Shown here: positions 16,788 through 25,439 of the stretch, one piece after another | Numbering within the stretch: position 1 is the first letter of the stretch | How the letters are laid out: the number at the start of each line of letters is the position of its first letter | Source: Cytophagales bacterium UBA2561 | GTDB taxonomy: Bacteria > Bacteroidota > Bacteroidia > Cytophagales > Thermoflexibacteraceae | Direction of reading: 5' to 3' | Assembly: GCA_002340355.1 (NCBI GenBank) | Contig: DDLX01000013.1 | Location: forward strand, 62,001-126,000 | DNA: 64,000 nucleotides | Position numbers and translations under genes: made by a program | Notes under the pieces: model-generated | Database searches by the model: none | The model's input: the letters and a program-made list of their open reading frames with translations, nothing else | Told to the model about the DNA's origin: nothing

Positions 16788-17867
16788 TTATGCCAATGTA
16801 TTGACATTATTCAAATCTTCAAAAGCGACCTTGAGTCGTTCGATAAAGGCTTCTCCCCCTTTACGCAACCAAGTTCGAGGGTCGTACAATTTCTTATTGG
16901 GTTTGTCATCTCCTTCGGGGTTTCCGATTTGAGTTTGGAGATAACCTTCTTTTTCTTTGTAGAATTTGCGAACACCATTCCAGAATGCCCATTGCAAATC
17001 CGTATCAATGTTCATTTTGATAGCTCCGTAAGAGATTGCTTCTCGGATTTCCTCAGTCGAAGAACCCGAACCACCATGAAAGACAAAATCAATGGGCTTG
17101 TCTTCGGTCAAATTGAATTTTTCTCGAATGTATTCTTGCGAATTTTTCAAGATAACAGGCTCTAATTTTACATTACCGGGCTTATAAACACCGTGTACGT
17201 TTCCGAATGCCGCCGCAATCGTAAATCGATCACTTACTTTTTTAAGTTCTTCATAGGCATAAGAAACCTCTTCAGGCTGAGTGTAAAGCTTTGAACTATC
17301 AACACTTGTGTTATCTACACCGTCTTCTTCACCACCTGTTACGCCAAGCTCAATCTCGAGAGTCATATCAATTTTATCCATTCGCTCAAGATAACGCTTA
17401 CAGATTTCGATATTTTCTTCGATAGGCTCTTCCGAAAGGTCAATCATGTGAGAGCTGTATAATGGCTTTCCATGTGCTTTATAAAATTTTTCTCCTTCGT
17501 CCAACATCCCATCAATCCAAGGCAATAATTTCTTGGCAGCATGGTCAGTATGTAAAATGACGTATGCTCCGTATAATTCTGCTAATTGATGTACATGATA
17601 AGCTGCGGAAATTGCCCCAGCAATTGCGCCTTTTTGTGCCTCATTTCCAAGTCCTTTACCAGCGAAAAATCCAGCACCACCGTTTGAGAATTGTAAAATT
17701 ACAGGTGAATTGATGTCTCGTGCCGTTTCTAAAACTGCATTCACTGAGTCTGTACCAATACAATTAACAGCAGGAAGTGCAAAGTTTTTTTCTTTGGCAT
17801 AGGCGAAAACTTTTTGTACATCATCGCCCGTAATTACGCCTGCTTGAAGATCTTTTAGGTTTGCCAT
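16788..17867 (-). CDS. fbaA: Class II fructose-bisphosphate aldolase
   Basis: The zinc enzyme cleaves fructose-1,6-bisphosphate in glycolysis and runs in reverse in gluconeogenesis. The 359-residue length is typical of the E. coli FbaA subgroup. HTDHAAKKLLPWIDGM carries the zinc His and catalytic Asp, SSHMIDLSEEPIEENI is the second signature, and later AFGNVHGVYKPGNV, FHGGSGSSTEEIREAISYGAIKMNIDTDLQWA bind phosphate and zinc (cited as regions). The gene is alone, with a strong terminator, as expected for a highly expressed enzyme. Confidence 0.97.
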   Translation of the reverse strand: MANLKDLQAGVITGDDVQKVFAYAKEKNFALPAVNCIGTDSVNAVLETARDINSPVILQFSNGGAGFFAGKGLGNEAQKGAIAGAISAAYHVHQLAELYGAYVILHTDHAAKKLLPWIDGMLDEGEKFYKAHGKPLYSSHMIDLSEEPIEENIEICKRYLERMDKIDMTLEIELGVTGGEEDGVDNTSVDSSKLYTQPEEVSYAYEELKKVSDRFTIAAAFGNVHGVYKPGNVKLEPVILKNSQEYIREKFNLTEDKPIDFVFHGGSGSSTEEIREAISYGAIKMNIDTDLQWAFWNGVRKFYKEKEGYLQTQIGNPEGDDKPNKKLYDPRTWLRKGGEAFIERLKVAFEDLNNVNTLA

Positions 17868-17994
17868 AGTTTACTAATTTTTTGATGCGTTTAATACGCC
17901 GAAATTTTGATTACCAGATTTTTGAAATATGATATAAAAAACTACAATCCGCTAAAATGAAAGAAAATAACATTTCTGCCCTGAATATTTCATT

Positions 17995-18228
17995 TTAGGG
18001 AGTGTATAATTGGGTTGCTTTGTCAAAGATATTTGGTTTGAATTCGGATTTTACAAAAATCATATTTAATCCCAGATAGGGGAGGGTAGGAATGATTTCA
18101 GGAAATAAACTAATAATTGGAATATTATTAAATTTTTTGGAGACCTGTTTTAACTTTTTAAAGTTGTTATATCTCATTAGTTTGCTATCAAAATAGAACG
18201 AAAAAGCGAAAACCTTTCGTGTATTCAC
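17995..18228 (-). CDS. Possible small gene of unknown function
   Basis: A 77-residue frame begins at GTG 18228 and ends at 17995. The product is basic with a Pro-rich hydrophobic middle (NIPIISLFPEIIPTLPYLGLN) and matches nothing I recognise. In its favour, a minus-strand promoter (TTG, 20-bp spacer, TATTTTTG) lies immediately upstream, divergent from the ccsA promoter, and would give a nearly leaderless transcript. An internal ATG at 18177 is an alternative start. It could equally be a remnant or a non-coding transcript. Confidence 0.3.
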   Translation of the reverse strand: MNTRKVFAFSFYFDSKLMRYNNFKKLKQVSKKFNNIPIISLFPEIIPTLPYLGLNMIFVKSEFKPNIFDKATQLYTP

Positions 18229-18236
18229 CTCTTAAA

Positions 18237-18267
18237 CAAAAATAGGGAAAAAGATTGGATTTCCCAA
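18237..18267 (-). promoter_or_regulatory. Minus-strand promoter divergent from ccsA
   Basis: Minus strand: TTG (18267-18265), 20-bp spacer, TATTTTTG (18244-18237). It fits the Bacteroidota pattern and would drive the small ORF at 17995-18228. Confidence 0.45.
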
Positions 18268-18283
18268 GTCGGTAATCATTTCG

Positions 18284-18291
18284 TAATTTTG
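18284..18291 (+). promoter_or_regulatory. Candidate -7 box for the cytochrome c assembly gene
   Basis: TAATTTTG matches TAnnTTTG 28 nt before ATG 18319. It overlaps the upstream TTG at 18289 and so decides in favour of the later ATG start. Confidence 0.5.
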
Positions 18292-18318
18292 CGAGAGTTT
18301 GGCAAAAATTTAGATTCC

Positions 18319-19002
18319 ATGATAAATACAATTCGCAAAAACTGGTGGAAAATACTCACCATTATGTTGCTTTTTTATACCCTTTGGGGCGGGTTACTTT
18401 TTGAAGCTCCTCGTCTGAATATCCTCAATGAGACGATTCGGAATTTACATTTTCATGTTCCGATGTGGTTTGGGATGCTGATTTTATTGGCGGTTTCGGT
18501 GGTCAATTCGATTCGGTATTTGGGCAAATCCTTGCATCATGCTCCCTTCGATTTCTGGGCAGTTGAGAGTGTTAATACCGCCTTAATTTTTGGAATTTTA
18601 GGGTTATTGACAGGTATGGTTTGGGCAAAATTTACGTGGGGAAGTTACTGGAGCAACGACCCTAAACAAATGGGAGCTGCCGTAGGTTTGCTTATTTATT
18701 TTGGTTATTTATTACTACGAAATACCCTTGAAGATGAGCAACAAAGAGGTCGAATTAGTGCGGTGTATAGCATTTTTGCGTTTGTGATTTATATTGTTTT
18801 TATCTTTATTTTACCTCGTCTGACAGACTCCTTGCACCCAGGGAATGGTGGAAACCCAGGGTTTAATGCTTATGATTTAGATTCCAAATTGCGCCTTGTG
18901 TTTTATCCTGCGGTTTTGGCTTGGACATTATTGGCAGTTTGGATAACTTCAGTACGGGTGCGTCTCCAAAAATTAAAACATCAGCTTCTGGAAATAGATT
19001 AA
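18319..19002 (+). CDS. ccsA: Cytochrome c assembly protein, CcmC/CcsA type
   Basis: This multipass membrane protein handles haem for c-type cytochrome maturation. The WGSYWSNDPK motif near residue 110 is the Trp-rich haem-handling signature of the CcmC/CcsA family. Six hydrophobic segments surround it, and conserved His residues occur in FHVPMWF and later in the SLHPGNGG region. The frame is open from a TTG at 18289, but a promoter -7 box overlaps that codon, so ATG 18319 is preferred, giving about 227 residues. The short length and motif order favour CcmC. Partner genes are not nearby. Confidence 0.88.
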   Translation: MINTIRKNWWKILTIMLLFYTLWGGLLFEAPRLNILNETIRNLHFHVPMWFGMLILLAVSVVNSIRYLGKSLHHAPFDFWAVESVNTALIFGILGLLTGMVWAKFTWGSYWSNDPKQMGAAVGLLIYFGYLLLRNTLEDEQQRGRISAVYSIFAFVIYIVFIFILPRLTDSLHPGNGGNPGFNAYDLDSKLRLVFYPAVLAWTLLAVWITSVRVRLQKLKHQLLEID

Positions 19003-19175
19003 AATGAAAAAATAAAATCAAAGCAATTGTTATAACTTTCTTAACTCTCTTCTCGTTAATATCAAGCTGGGATAAAAAAAACAAGCACCGTTTTTATATC
19101 CCTTTTTTTATCTTTTTTTTTGATTGTTTATTTATAAAATTAAATACACTTTAATCTTTAAACATTTTTAAGAAT

Positions 19176-19895
19176 ATGACAGGTTTAAAAAATTATACAC
19201 ATCAGGCATTGCCTGATGCACTCAATCGTCGAGAGTGGGGCGAACTCAAGGGGATGGATTCGTGGACAATTTTCAAAATTATGGCGGAATTTGTAGAAGG
19301 ATTTGAGAAAATGGGACGAATTGGACCTTGTGTTTCAATTTTCGGCTCGGCTCGTACTCAACCCGATGACCCTTACTATGAGTTAGCCGAAGAAATTGCC
19401 CAGAAATTAGTTCGGAATGGGTACGGTGTCATTACAGGCGGAGGACCTGGGATTATGGAGGCAGGGAACAAGGGCGCACGAACTGCCAAAGGAACTTCCG
19501 TAGGATTGAATATTGAACTACCATTTGAGCAGTCGGGAAATCCTTATATTGATACCGATAAATATCTGAATTTTGATTATTTTTTTGTTCGGAAGGTTAT
19601 TTTTGTGAAATATTCGCAAGGATTTATTGTGATGCCTGGAGGGATTGGAACATTAGATGAACTATTTGAAGCCTATACATTAATTCAAACTCATAAAATT
19701 GATCGTTTTCCAATCGTATTAGTAGGAAAATCGTATTGGAGTGGATTGTTTGATTGGATAAAAAATACACTTCTTGCTGAGAAAAAAATTAGCCCAGGGG
19801 ATTTGGACTTGTTCAACTTAGTGGATACTTCAGATGAAGCCATTGATATTATTAATGAATTTTATTCTAAATACTTACTTTCTCCTAATTTTTAG
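19176..19895 (+). CDS. LOG-family nucleotide monophosphate phosphoribohydrolase
   Basis: The 239-residue Rossmann protein belongs to the TIGR00730/LOG family. VSIFGSARTQPDDP is the N-terminal strand, GGGPGIMEAGNKGA binds phosphate, and PGGIGTLDELFE is the catalytic PGGxGTxxE motif with its essential Arg/Glu pair. Members release free bases from nucleotide 5'-monophosphates (cytokinin riboside monophosphate in plants). In bacteria the natural substrate is often AMP-like or unknown. It stands alone between the ccsA and lipid A genes. Confidence 0.9.
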   Translation: MTGLKNYTHQALPDALNRREWGELKGMDSWTIFKIMAEFVEGFEKMGRIGPCVSIFGSARTQPDDPYYELAEEIAQKLVRNGYGVITGGGPGIMEAGNKGARTAKGTSVGLNIELPFEQSGNPYIDTDKYLNFDYFFVRKVIFVKYSQGFIVMPGGIGTLDELFEAYTLIQTHKIDRFPIVLVGKSYWSGLFDWIKNTLLAEKKISPGDLDLFNLVDTSDEAIDIINEFYSKYLLSPNF

Positions 19896-20197
19896 ATCAC
19901 AAAATTATTCTATAAATAAAATAATAAATTTTAACCCAGCTATTGATTTTTTTAAATAATAAATATTCGGCTTAAATAGCTGATTAAGATTGACTTAGTA
20001 ATTTTGTTTTTGCTTATTTATTGATTATCAGTAATATATAAAATATCAGTATTGACTACAAAATACTTGATATAGTTTATTTGGGTAATGGCTAATTTTT
20101 TTTGGATTTTGTGCGGTTATCAAATCATAATTCGGAATAATCTCCGATATTTTACGAAATTTGTCCGAAAATAATACTTGCGAAAAATTAGCAACAC
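19896..20197. other. AT-rich upstream region of lpxD
   Basis: About 300 bp without a gene. It is strongly AT-rich and contains a short imperfect repeat of AGCTATTGATT / TTAAATAGCTGATTA type at 19937-19985, perhaps a weak terminator for the LOG gene. No exact promoter match is visible. A near match (TACTTGCG) lies just before lpxD. Confidence 0.35.
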
Positions 20198-21247
20198 ATG
20201 AAGTTAAGCGTGCGGGAAGTCGCCCATTTGCTCGGTGGAAAAATACAAGGCGATGCCACCCATCTGATTTCCAATATTGCCAAAATCGAAGAAGCAACAA
20301 CGGATGATTTGAGTTTTTTAGCCAATCCCAAATACGAACCCTATCTTTATACCACACAAGCAGGAGTCGTACTGGTTAGTGAGGATTTCGTTCCTCAAAA
20401 AGAAGTGTCCGCCAATCTTATTATCGTTAAGGATGCTTATGTGGCTTTTTCGCAATTATTAGCTGAATATCATCGTCAAACTTATACTCATCCGAGTGGT
20501 ATAGAATCCCCTTCATTCCTATCAGAATCAACTCAAGTAGGTGAAAATTTATATCTTGGAGCATTTGCTTATGTAGGCGAAAATGTTAAAATTGGTAAGA
20601 ATGTCAAGCTTTATCCTCATGTATATATTGGTAAAAATGTAGAGATTGGAGATAATACGGTGATTTATTCAGGTGTGAAAGTCTATTCTCAAACCCAAAT
20701 CGGCAAAGACTGTATTATCCATGCAGGAACGGTTGTTGGAAGTGATGGTTTTGGCTTTGCTCCTCAAGCAAATGGAAGTTATCAAAAAATTCCACAAGTA
20801 GGTAAGGTGATTATTGAGGATAATGTAGAAATTGGTGCAAATACTGTGATTGATTGTGCGACTATGGGAGCAACCGTTATCGAAAAAGGAGTAAAACTAG
20901 ATAACCTAATTCAAGTTGCTCATAATGTGCGTGTTGGAGAGCATACTGTAGTGGCAGCACAAACAGGAATTTCAGGTTCATCTTCCATAGGTAAAAATAG
21001 TATGATTGGGGGACAAGTGGGTATCGTAGGACATTTACGGCTTGCGGATAATATCCGAATTGCGGCAGGAGCTGGTGTGACGAAAAACGTCCGAAAGGCA
21101 GGTGCAACTCTACAAGGAGCTCCCGCTTTTGATCACAAAAAAAGTCTAAAATCATATGCGGTTTATAAAAATTTACCAAATTTAGAAAAACGGGTTCAGG
21201 AACTTGAAGAAAAAATCGTAAGTTTGACACCCAAAAAGAAGCAATAA
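20198..21247 (+). CDS. lpxD: UDP-3-O-(3-hydroxyacyl)glucosamine N-acyltransferase
   Basis: LpxD adds the second hydroxyacyl chain to UDP-3-O-acyl-glucosamine in lipid A synthesis. An N-terminal uridine-binding domain (about 1-100) is followed by a left-handed beta-helix of hexapeptide repeats (about 105-310, e.g. IGKNVEIGDNTVIYSGV) and a helical C-terminus. The acyltransfer His lies in the VAHNVRVG segment and DGFGFAPQ is the conserved loop. The length of 349 is normal. It is the first gene of the lpxD, lpxC-fabZ, lpxA cluster. Confidence 0.96.
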   Translation: MKLSVREVAHLLGGKIQGDATHLISNIAKIEEATTDDLSFLANPKYEPYLYTTQAGVVLVSEDFVPQKEVSANLIIVKDAYVAFSQLLAEYHRQTYTHPSGIESPSFLSESTQVGENLYLGAFAYVGENVKIGKNVKLYPHVYIGKNVEIGDNTVIYSGVKVYSQTQIGKDCIIHAGTVVGSDGFGFAPQANGSYQKIPQVGKVIIEDNVEIGANTVIDCATMGATVIEKGVKLDNLIQVAHNVRVGEHTVVAAQTGISGSSSIGKNSMIGGQVGIVGHLRLADNIRIAAGAGVTKNVRKAGATLQGAPAFDHKKSLKSYAVYKNLPNLEKRVQELEEKIVSLTPKKKQ

Positions 21248-21337
21248 GTTACATACTCCAACTGGGTCAGGCAAATAAATGATTGTCCTCATGCCATCTC
21301 AAGACAAATTTACAGGACAAATTTATAGGACAAAACA

Positions 21338-22732
21338 ATGAATATCAGACAGCATACCATCAAAAAATCCGTGACGGTTTCGGGAACAGGACTGCACACA
21401 GGTAAGCCTTGTAATATGACCTTTCGACCCGCAGGAATTAATCATGGAATTAAGTTTCAGCGTATTGATTTGGACGGTTATCCTACAGTAGATGCCGATG
21501 CTGATTTAGTAGTAGATACCTCAAGAGGGACAACTCTTGAGCAAGGAAATGCCCGAGTACATACCGTAGAACATACTTTGGCGGCTTTAGTCGGTTTACA
21601 GATTGATAATGTCTTGATTGAACTGGATGGACCCGAGCCACCGATTATGGATGGAAGTTCTATTGATTTTATTCGAGCATTGGAGTTTGCGGGTTCACAA
21701 GAACAAAATGCTACACGTAAGTTTTTTGAACCTACTGAAAGCATCTTTTATGAAGAACCTGACCGTAACGTAGAATTGGCGGCTTTGCCTCTGAATGATT
21801 ATCGTTTGACTGTCATGGTGGATTATAACTCTCCCATTTTAGGTAGTCAACATGCCGCTCTAACTCATATTTCACAATTTACTGAAGAAGTTGCTTCATG
21901 TCGTACATTTTGCTTTTTACATGAATTAGAAGCATTACATAAACAAAATCTTATTCAAGGTGGAGACCTGAATAATGCGATTGTTATTGTAGATAGACAA
22001 GTTGAGCCAGAAGAATTAGAACATTTACGGGAACTCTTCAATGTGCCAAGAGTTGAAGTAAAAGCTGAGGGAATTTTGAATAATGTGGAATTACGATTCA
22101 AAAATGAACCAGCTCGACATAAATTATTGGATTTAGTGGGCGATTTAGCATTAGTAGGAAGACCAATGAAAACTCAAATTCTTGCTGCTCGTCCAGGACA
22201 CGCTGCTAATGTGGCTTTTGCCAAAAAAATCAAACGTCAGATTGAAAAAGGCGGAAAAAATACCATTCCTCAATATGATCAATCGGCTACTCCAATTCTG
22301 GATATTAATCAGATTGCTCATGTTTTGCCACATCGATATCCGTTTCGTTTGGTGGACAAAATAATTCATATGGATGAGACATCTGTAGAGGGGGTAAAGA
22401 ACGTCTCTATTAATGAACCCTTTTTTCAGGGACACTTCCCAGGGAATCCTGTGATGCCAGGTGTTTTACAAATTGAAGCAATGGCACAAACGGGCGGGAT
22501 TTTGGTCTTAAATCAAGTTCCAGACCCTGAAAATTATTGGACTTATTTTGTGGGTATCGAAAAATGTCGATTTCGTAAAATGGTAATGCCCGGAGATACA
22601 TTAGTTTTCCGATGTGAATTAATTGCGCCTCTTCGAAGAGGAATGGCGAAAATGGTTGGGAAGGCGTATGTTGCAGGCAAATTAGTTTGTGAAGCTACGA
22701 TGTTAGCGAGTTTGGTCAAACGAGAAAATTAA
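21338..22732 (+). CDS. lpxC/fabZ: LpxC-FabZ fusion (deacetylase and hydroxyacyl-ACP dehydratase)
   Basis: This 464-residue bifunctional protein is characteristic of Bacteroidota. Residues 1-300 are LpxC, which deacetylates UDP-3-O-acyl-GlcNAc, the committed lipid A step. Zinc ligands are His79 (VHTVEHTLAAL) and His261/Asp265 (RHKLLDLVGDL). Residues about 318-464 are FabZ, with catalytic His332 (PHRYPF), the GHFPGNPVMPG loop and Glu380 (LQIEAMAQ). The fusion links lipid A and fatty-acid elongation, which compete for 3-hydroxyacyl-ACP. It lies 90 nt after lpxD. Confidence 0.97.
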   Translation: MNIRQHTIKKSVTVSGTGLHTGKPCNMTFRPAGINHGIKFQRIDLDGYPTVDADADLVVDTSRGTTLEQGNARVHTVEHTLAALVGLQIDNVLIELDGPEPPIMDGSSIDFIRALEFAGSQEQNATRKFFEPTESIFYEEPDRNVELAALPLNDYRLTVMVDYNSPILGSQHAALTHISQFTEEVASCRTFCFLHELEALHKQNLIQGGDLNNAIVIVDRQVEPEELEHLRELFNVPRVEVKAEGILNNVELRFKNEPARHKLLDLVGDLALVGRPMKTQILAARPGHAANVAFAKKIKRQIEKGGKNTIPQYDQSATPILDINQIAHVLPHRYPFRLVDKIIHMDETSVEGVKNVSINEPFFQGHFPGNPVMPGVLQIEAMAQTGGILVLNQVPDPENYWTYFVGIEKCRFRKMVMPGDTLVFRCELIAPLRRGMAKMVGKAYVAGKLVCEATMLASLVKREN

Positions 22733-22775
22733 TTAAGCGTACACAATTTTAGTACATTCGAATAATATATCCGAA

Positions 22776-23546
22776 ATGATTCATAAATTGACAAATATCC
22801 ACCCCGAAGCCAAAATCGGAGCAAACGTAACGATAGAGTCTTTTACGACTATTTATGAAAATGTTGAAATTGGCGAAGGAACATGGATTGGCTCAAACGT
22901 AACTATCATGTCAGGCGCACGTATTGGGAAAAATTGTCGTATTTTTCCAGGTGCTGTGATTTCTGCAATTCCCCAAGACCTTAAATTTGAAGGTGAAGAA
23001 ACTACTGCTGAGATTGGTGATAATACTACCATTCGGGAATGTGTTACAGTTAATCGAGGAACAAAAGATAAACACAAAACAGTTATTGGACAGAACTGTC
23101 TGATAATGGCTTATGTTCATGTAGCACATGATTGTACATTAGGAAATCATTGTATTTTGTCTAATGCAGTACAACTTGCTGGGCATGTTGAAGTAGATGA
23201 TTATGCCTTATTAGCTGGTACAAGTGCTGTACATCAATTTGTTAAGATTGGGAAATATGCTATGATTCCAGGAGGAGCTTTGGTTCGAAAAGATGTTCCT
23301 CCATATCTATTACCTGCAGGTAATCCATTAGCATACAGAGGACTAAATAATATTGGCTTACAACGAAGAGGATTTAGTCCTGAACAAATAGGACAAATTC
23401 GTAAAGTATATGAATATATTTTCCTGAAAGGAATGAATACCACTCAAGCAGTGACTTATATCGAAGCCAATGTAGAGAAAACGACTGAAGTCCTTGAAAT
23501 TCTGAATTTTATCAAACGGGCTGACCGAGGAATTATTCGTTCTTAA
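22776..23546 (+). CDS. lpxA: UDP-N-acetylglucosamine acyltransferase
   Basis: LpxA transfers the first 3-hydroxyacyl chain to UDP-GlcNAc. The 256-residue protein has the hexapeptide beta-helix (IHPEAKIGANVTIESF onward), the conserved GAVISAIPQDLKFEGE segment, the catalytic His in YVHVAHDC, and AIPG-type MIPGGALVRKDVPPYLLPAGNP near the C-terminal helical domain. The length is standard. It is 43 nt from the fusion gene and probably cotranscribed. The next gene, an ABC ATPase, starts 47 nt later. Confidence 0.97.
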   Translation: MIHKLTNIHPEAKIGANVTIESFTTIYENVEIGEGTWIGSNVTIMSGARIGKNCRIFPGAVISAIPQDLKFEGEETTAEIGDNTTIRECVTVNRGTKDKHKTVIGQNCLIMAYVHVAHDCTLGNHCILSNAVQLAGHVEVDDYALLAGTSAVHQFVKIGKYAMIPGGALVRKDVPPYLLPAGNPLAYRGLNNIGLQRRGFSPEQIGQIRKVYEYIFLKGMNTTQAVTYIEANVEKTTEVLEILNFIKRADRGIIRS

Positions 23547-23593
23547 TCTAAGATTAAACTGATGTATCGAAACGAATAACTATCTGAGAGGAA

Positions 23594-24214
23594 TTGAGAG
23601 TAGAAGCAGAAAATATTGCCAAGAAGTTTGCTTATGAGCGTATCTTTAAGCACATTAGTTTTCGAGCCGATTGCCAAAGTCCTCTTGCTTTTGTCGGGCA
23701 TAACGGAAGCGGAAAATCTACTTTACTCAAAATTACGGCAGGCATGATGCCTCTTTCCGAAGGCAAGATTTCTTATTTTCAGCAAAATACGCCTATTTCA
23801 GGCGATAATATTTTTCGAATGTTGAGTCTTGCCACACCTTATCAACAATTGCCTGAAGAATTGACTCTTGTTGAAGTCTTGAATTTCCATGAGAAATTTA
23901 AGAGATTTACCCTACCTAAAAGCGAAATTCAAGCACGTTTACAGTTCTCCAAAGCCCAACAAGCTAAATCTATAAAGTATTTTTCTTCGGGTATGAAACA
24001 AAAATTGAAACTGGCATTGGCTTTATTCTCAGATGTTCCTCTTTTGTTTTTGGATGAACCTACAGCAAACTTTGATAAAAAAAATACAGAGTGGTATCTT
24101 GCTGAAATTGAGGAGATTGTAGAACAAAAGCAAAAGGTTATTTTTGTGGCTTCCAATCAACCTCATGAATATTTTTTCTGTCAAAATATGATCAATCTGA
24201 ATCAAAGTAAATAA
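23594..24214 (+). CDS. ABC transporter ATP-binding protein, stand-alone
   Basis: A 206-residue ATPase with Walker A GHNGSGKST (about 35-43), Q-loop near YQQLPEELT, signature YFSSGMKQKLKLA and Walker B LLFLDEPTANFD, then an H-loop-like SNQPH. It has the short form seen in the CcmA/Bacteroidota 'lpx-linked' ATPases. There is no ATG: the frame opens with TTG at 23594, preceded by GAGAGGA, a rare good Shine-Dalgarno here that supports this start. The permease partner is not adjacent, so the substrate is unknown. It is 5 nt from aroB and likely in the lpx operon. Confidence 0.85.
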   Translation: MRVEAENIAKKFAYERIFKHISFRADCQSPLAFVGHNGSGKSTLLKITAGMMPLSEGKISYFQQNTPISGDNIFRMLSLATPYQQLPEELTLVEVLNFHEKFKRFTLPKSEIQARLQFSKAQQAKSIKYFSSGMKQKLKLALALFSDVPLLFLDEPTANFDKKNTEWYLAEIEEIVEQKQKVIFVASNQPHEYFFCQNMINLNQSK

Positions 24215-24219
24215 TCCTT

Positions 24220-25248
24220 ATGAAAAATATCCTCATTCAATCGTTAGAAAAATCGTTTTTCGAATCACTCAAATACTCTAAAGTTGCTGTCTTAGTTGAT
24301 GAAAATACTAAAAGAGATTGTTATCCTATTTTGAAAAATTTTCTTCCTGAAAATCATATGCTTATTGAGATTCAAAGTGGTGAAGAAAATAAAAATTTAC
24401 AAACTTGTGGGTACATCTGGGAAGCCTTAACTAAAGCTCGTTTTGATAGAAAAGGAATTGTATTCAATTTGGGTGGAGGAGTAATTGGAGATATGGGCGG
24501 ATTTTGTGCCTCAACTTATAAAAGAGGAATTGATTTTATCCAAATTCCAACTACTTTACTTTCTCAAGTTGATGCATCCGTAGGTGGAAAATTGGGTATT
24601 GATTTTCAGGGATTTAAAAACCATATTGGCTTATTTCGTAATCCGAATAATGTTCTAATTGATACACAATTTTTGAAAACGTTACCTGAACGAGAGTTAC
24701 GATCAGGATTTGCTGAAGTTATTAAACATTGTTTGATTGCAGATGTCGATTATTGGCAAAAAATTACCAAAAATGATTTGCAAAATCAAGATTGGACAGA
24801 AATAACAGCACATTCTATACAAGTAAAATATGATGTTGTTTCACAAGACCCTACTGAAAAAGGACTCCGAAAAATTTTGAATTTTGGACATACTATTGGA
24901 CACGCTATTGAAACAGTTTATATGGAAAATCCTGATATCGAGCGACTCTTGCATGGTGAAGCAATTGCTATTGGGATGATTTGTGAAGCATTTATTTCAG
25001 TTCAGAAAGCGTTGATTACGACATCAGCTTGTGAAGCTATTCAAGGATATATCTTAAAAATCTACGGGAAAACACCCATTGAGACCGATTTTATGGATAT
25101 TATTTTGGAAAATACCTTACAGGATAAAAAAAATACAGGCTCTACAATTAATGCTAGTTTGTTAGAGGGTATTGGTAAATGTGGCTTTGATATTCCTATC
25201 AATGCAAATGAAATTCGAGAAAGTATTTTGTACTATAATAGCTTATAA
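24220..25248 (+). CDS. aroB: 3-dehydroquinate synthase
   Basis: AroB makes 3-dehydroquinate from DAHP in the shikimate pathway, using NAD and a divalent metal. The 342-residue protein shows FNLGGGVIGDMGGFCASTYKRG for NAD binding, PTTLLSQVDASVGGKLGIDF, the metal ligands in RSGFAEVIKHCLI and NFGHTIGHAIE, and HGEAIAIGM. It is slightly short but complete. It begins 5 nt after the ABC ATPase stop, suggesting translational coupling. Confidence 0.95.
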   Translation: MKNILIQSLEKSFFESLKYSKVAVLVDENTKRDCYPILKNFLPENHMLIEIQSGEENKNLQTCGYIWEALTKARFDRKGIVFNLGGGVIGDMGGFCASTYKRGIDFIQIPTTLLSQVDASVGGKLGIDFQGFKNHIGLFRNPNNVLIDTQFLKTLPERELRSGFAEVIKHCLIADVDYWQKITKNDLQNQDWTEITAHSIQVKYDVVSQDPTEKGLRKILNFGHTIGHAIETVYMENPDIERLLHGEAIAIGMICEAFISVQKALITTSACEAIQGYILKIYGKTPIETDFMDIILENTLQDKKNTGSTINASLLEGIGKCGFDIPINANEIRESILYYNSL

Positions 25249-25439
25249 TTTAATTTTTTAACATTAAGATTTTATAAGAATTTTAAGTGCTTAAAAATTA
25301 GGTAAAATGAAATTATCTCATCTAAAAAATATAGATGAGTTAGGATTTATCAATTATTTTCTGCACTTTTTAGCAAGTTGTTGCCAATAAGTTAAAATAC
25401 TAACACAATTATTCAATCCAAAAAATTATCCTAGAATTA

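Noticed and set aside
20046..20357. A 103-codon minus-strand frame over the lpxD 5' end
   Set aside because: It mostly lies opposite lpxD and reads as an antisense shadow.
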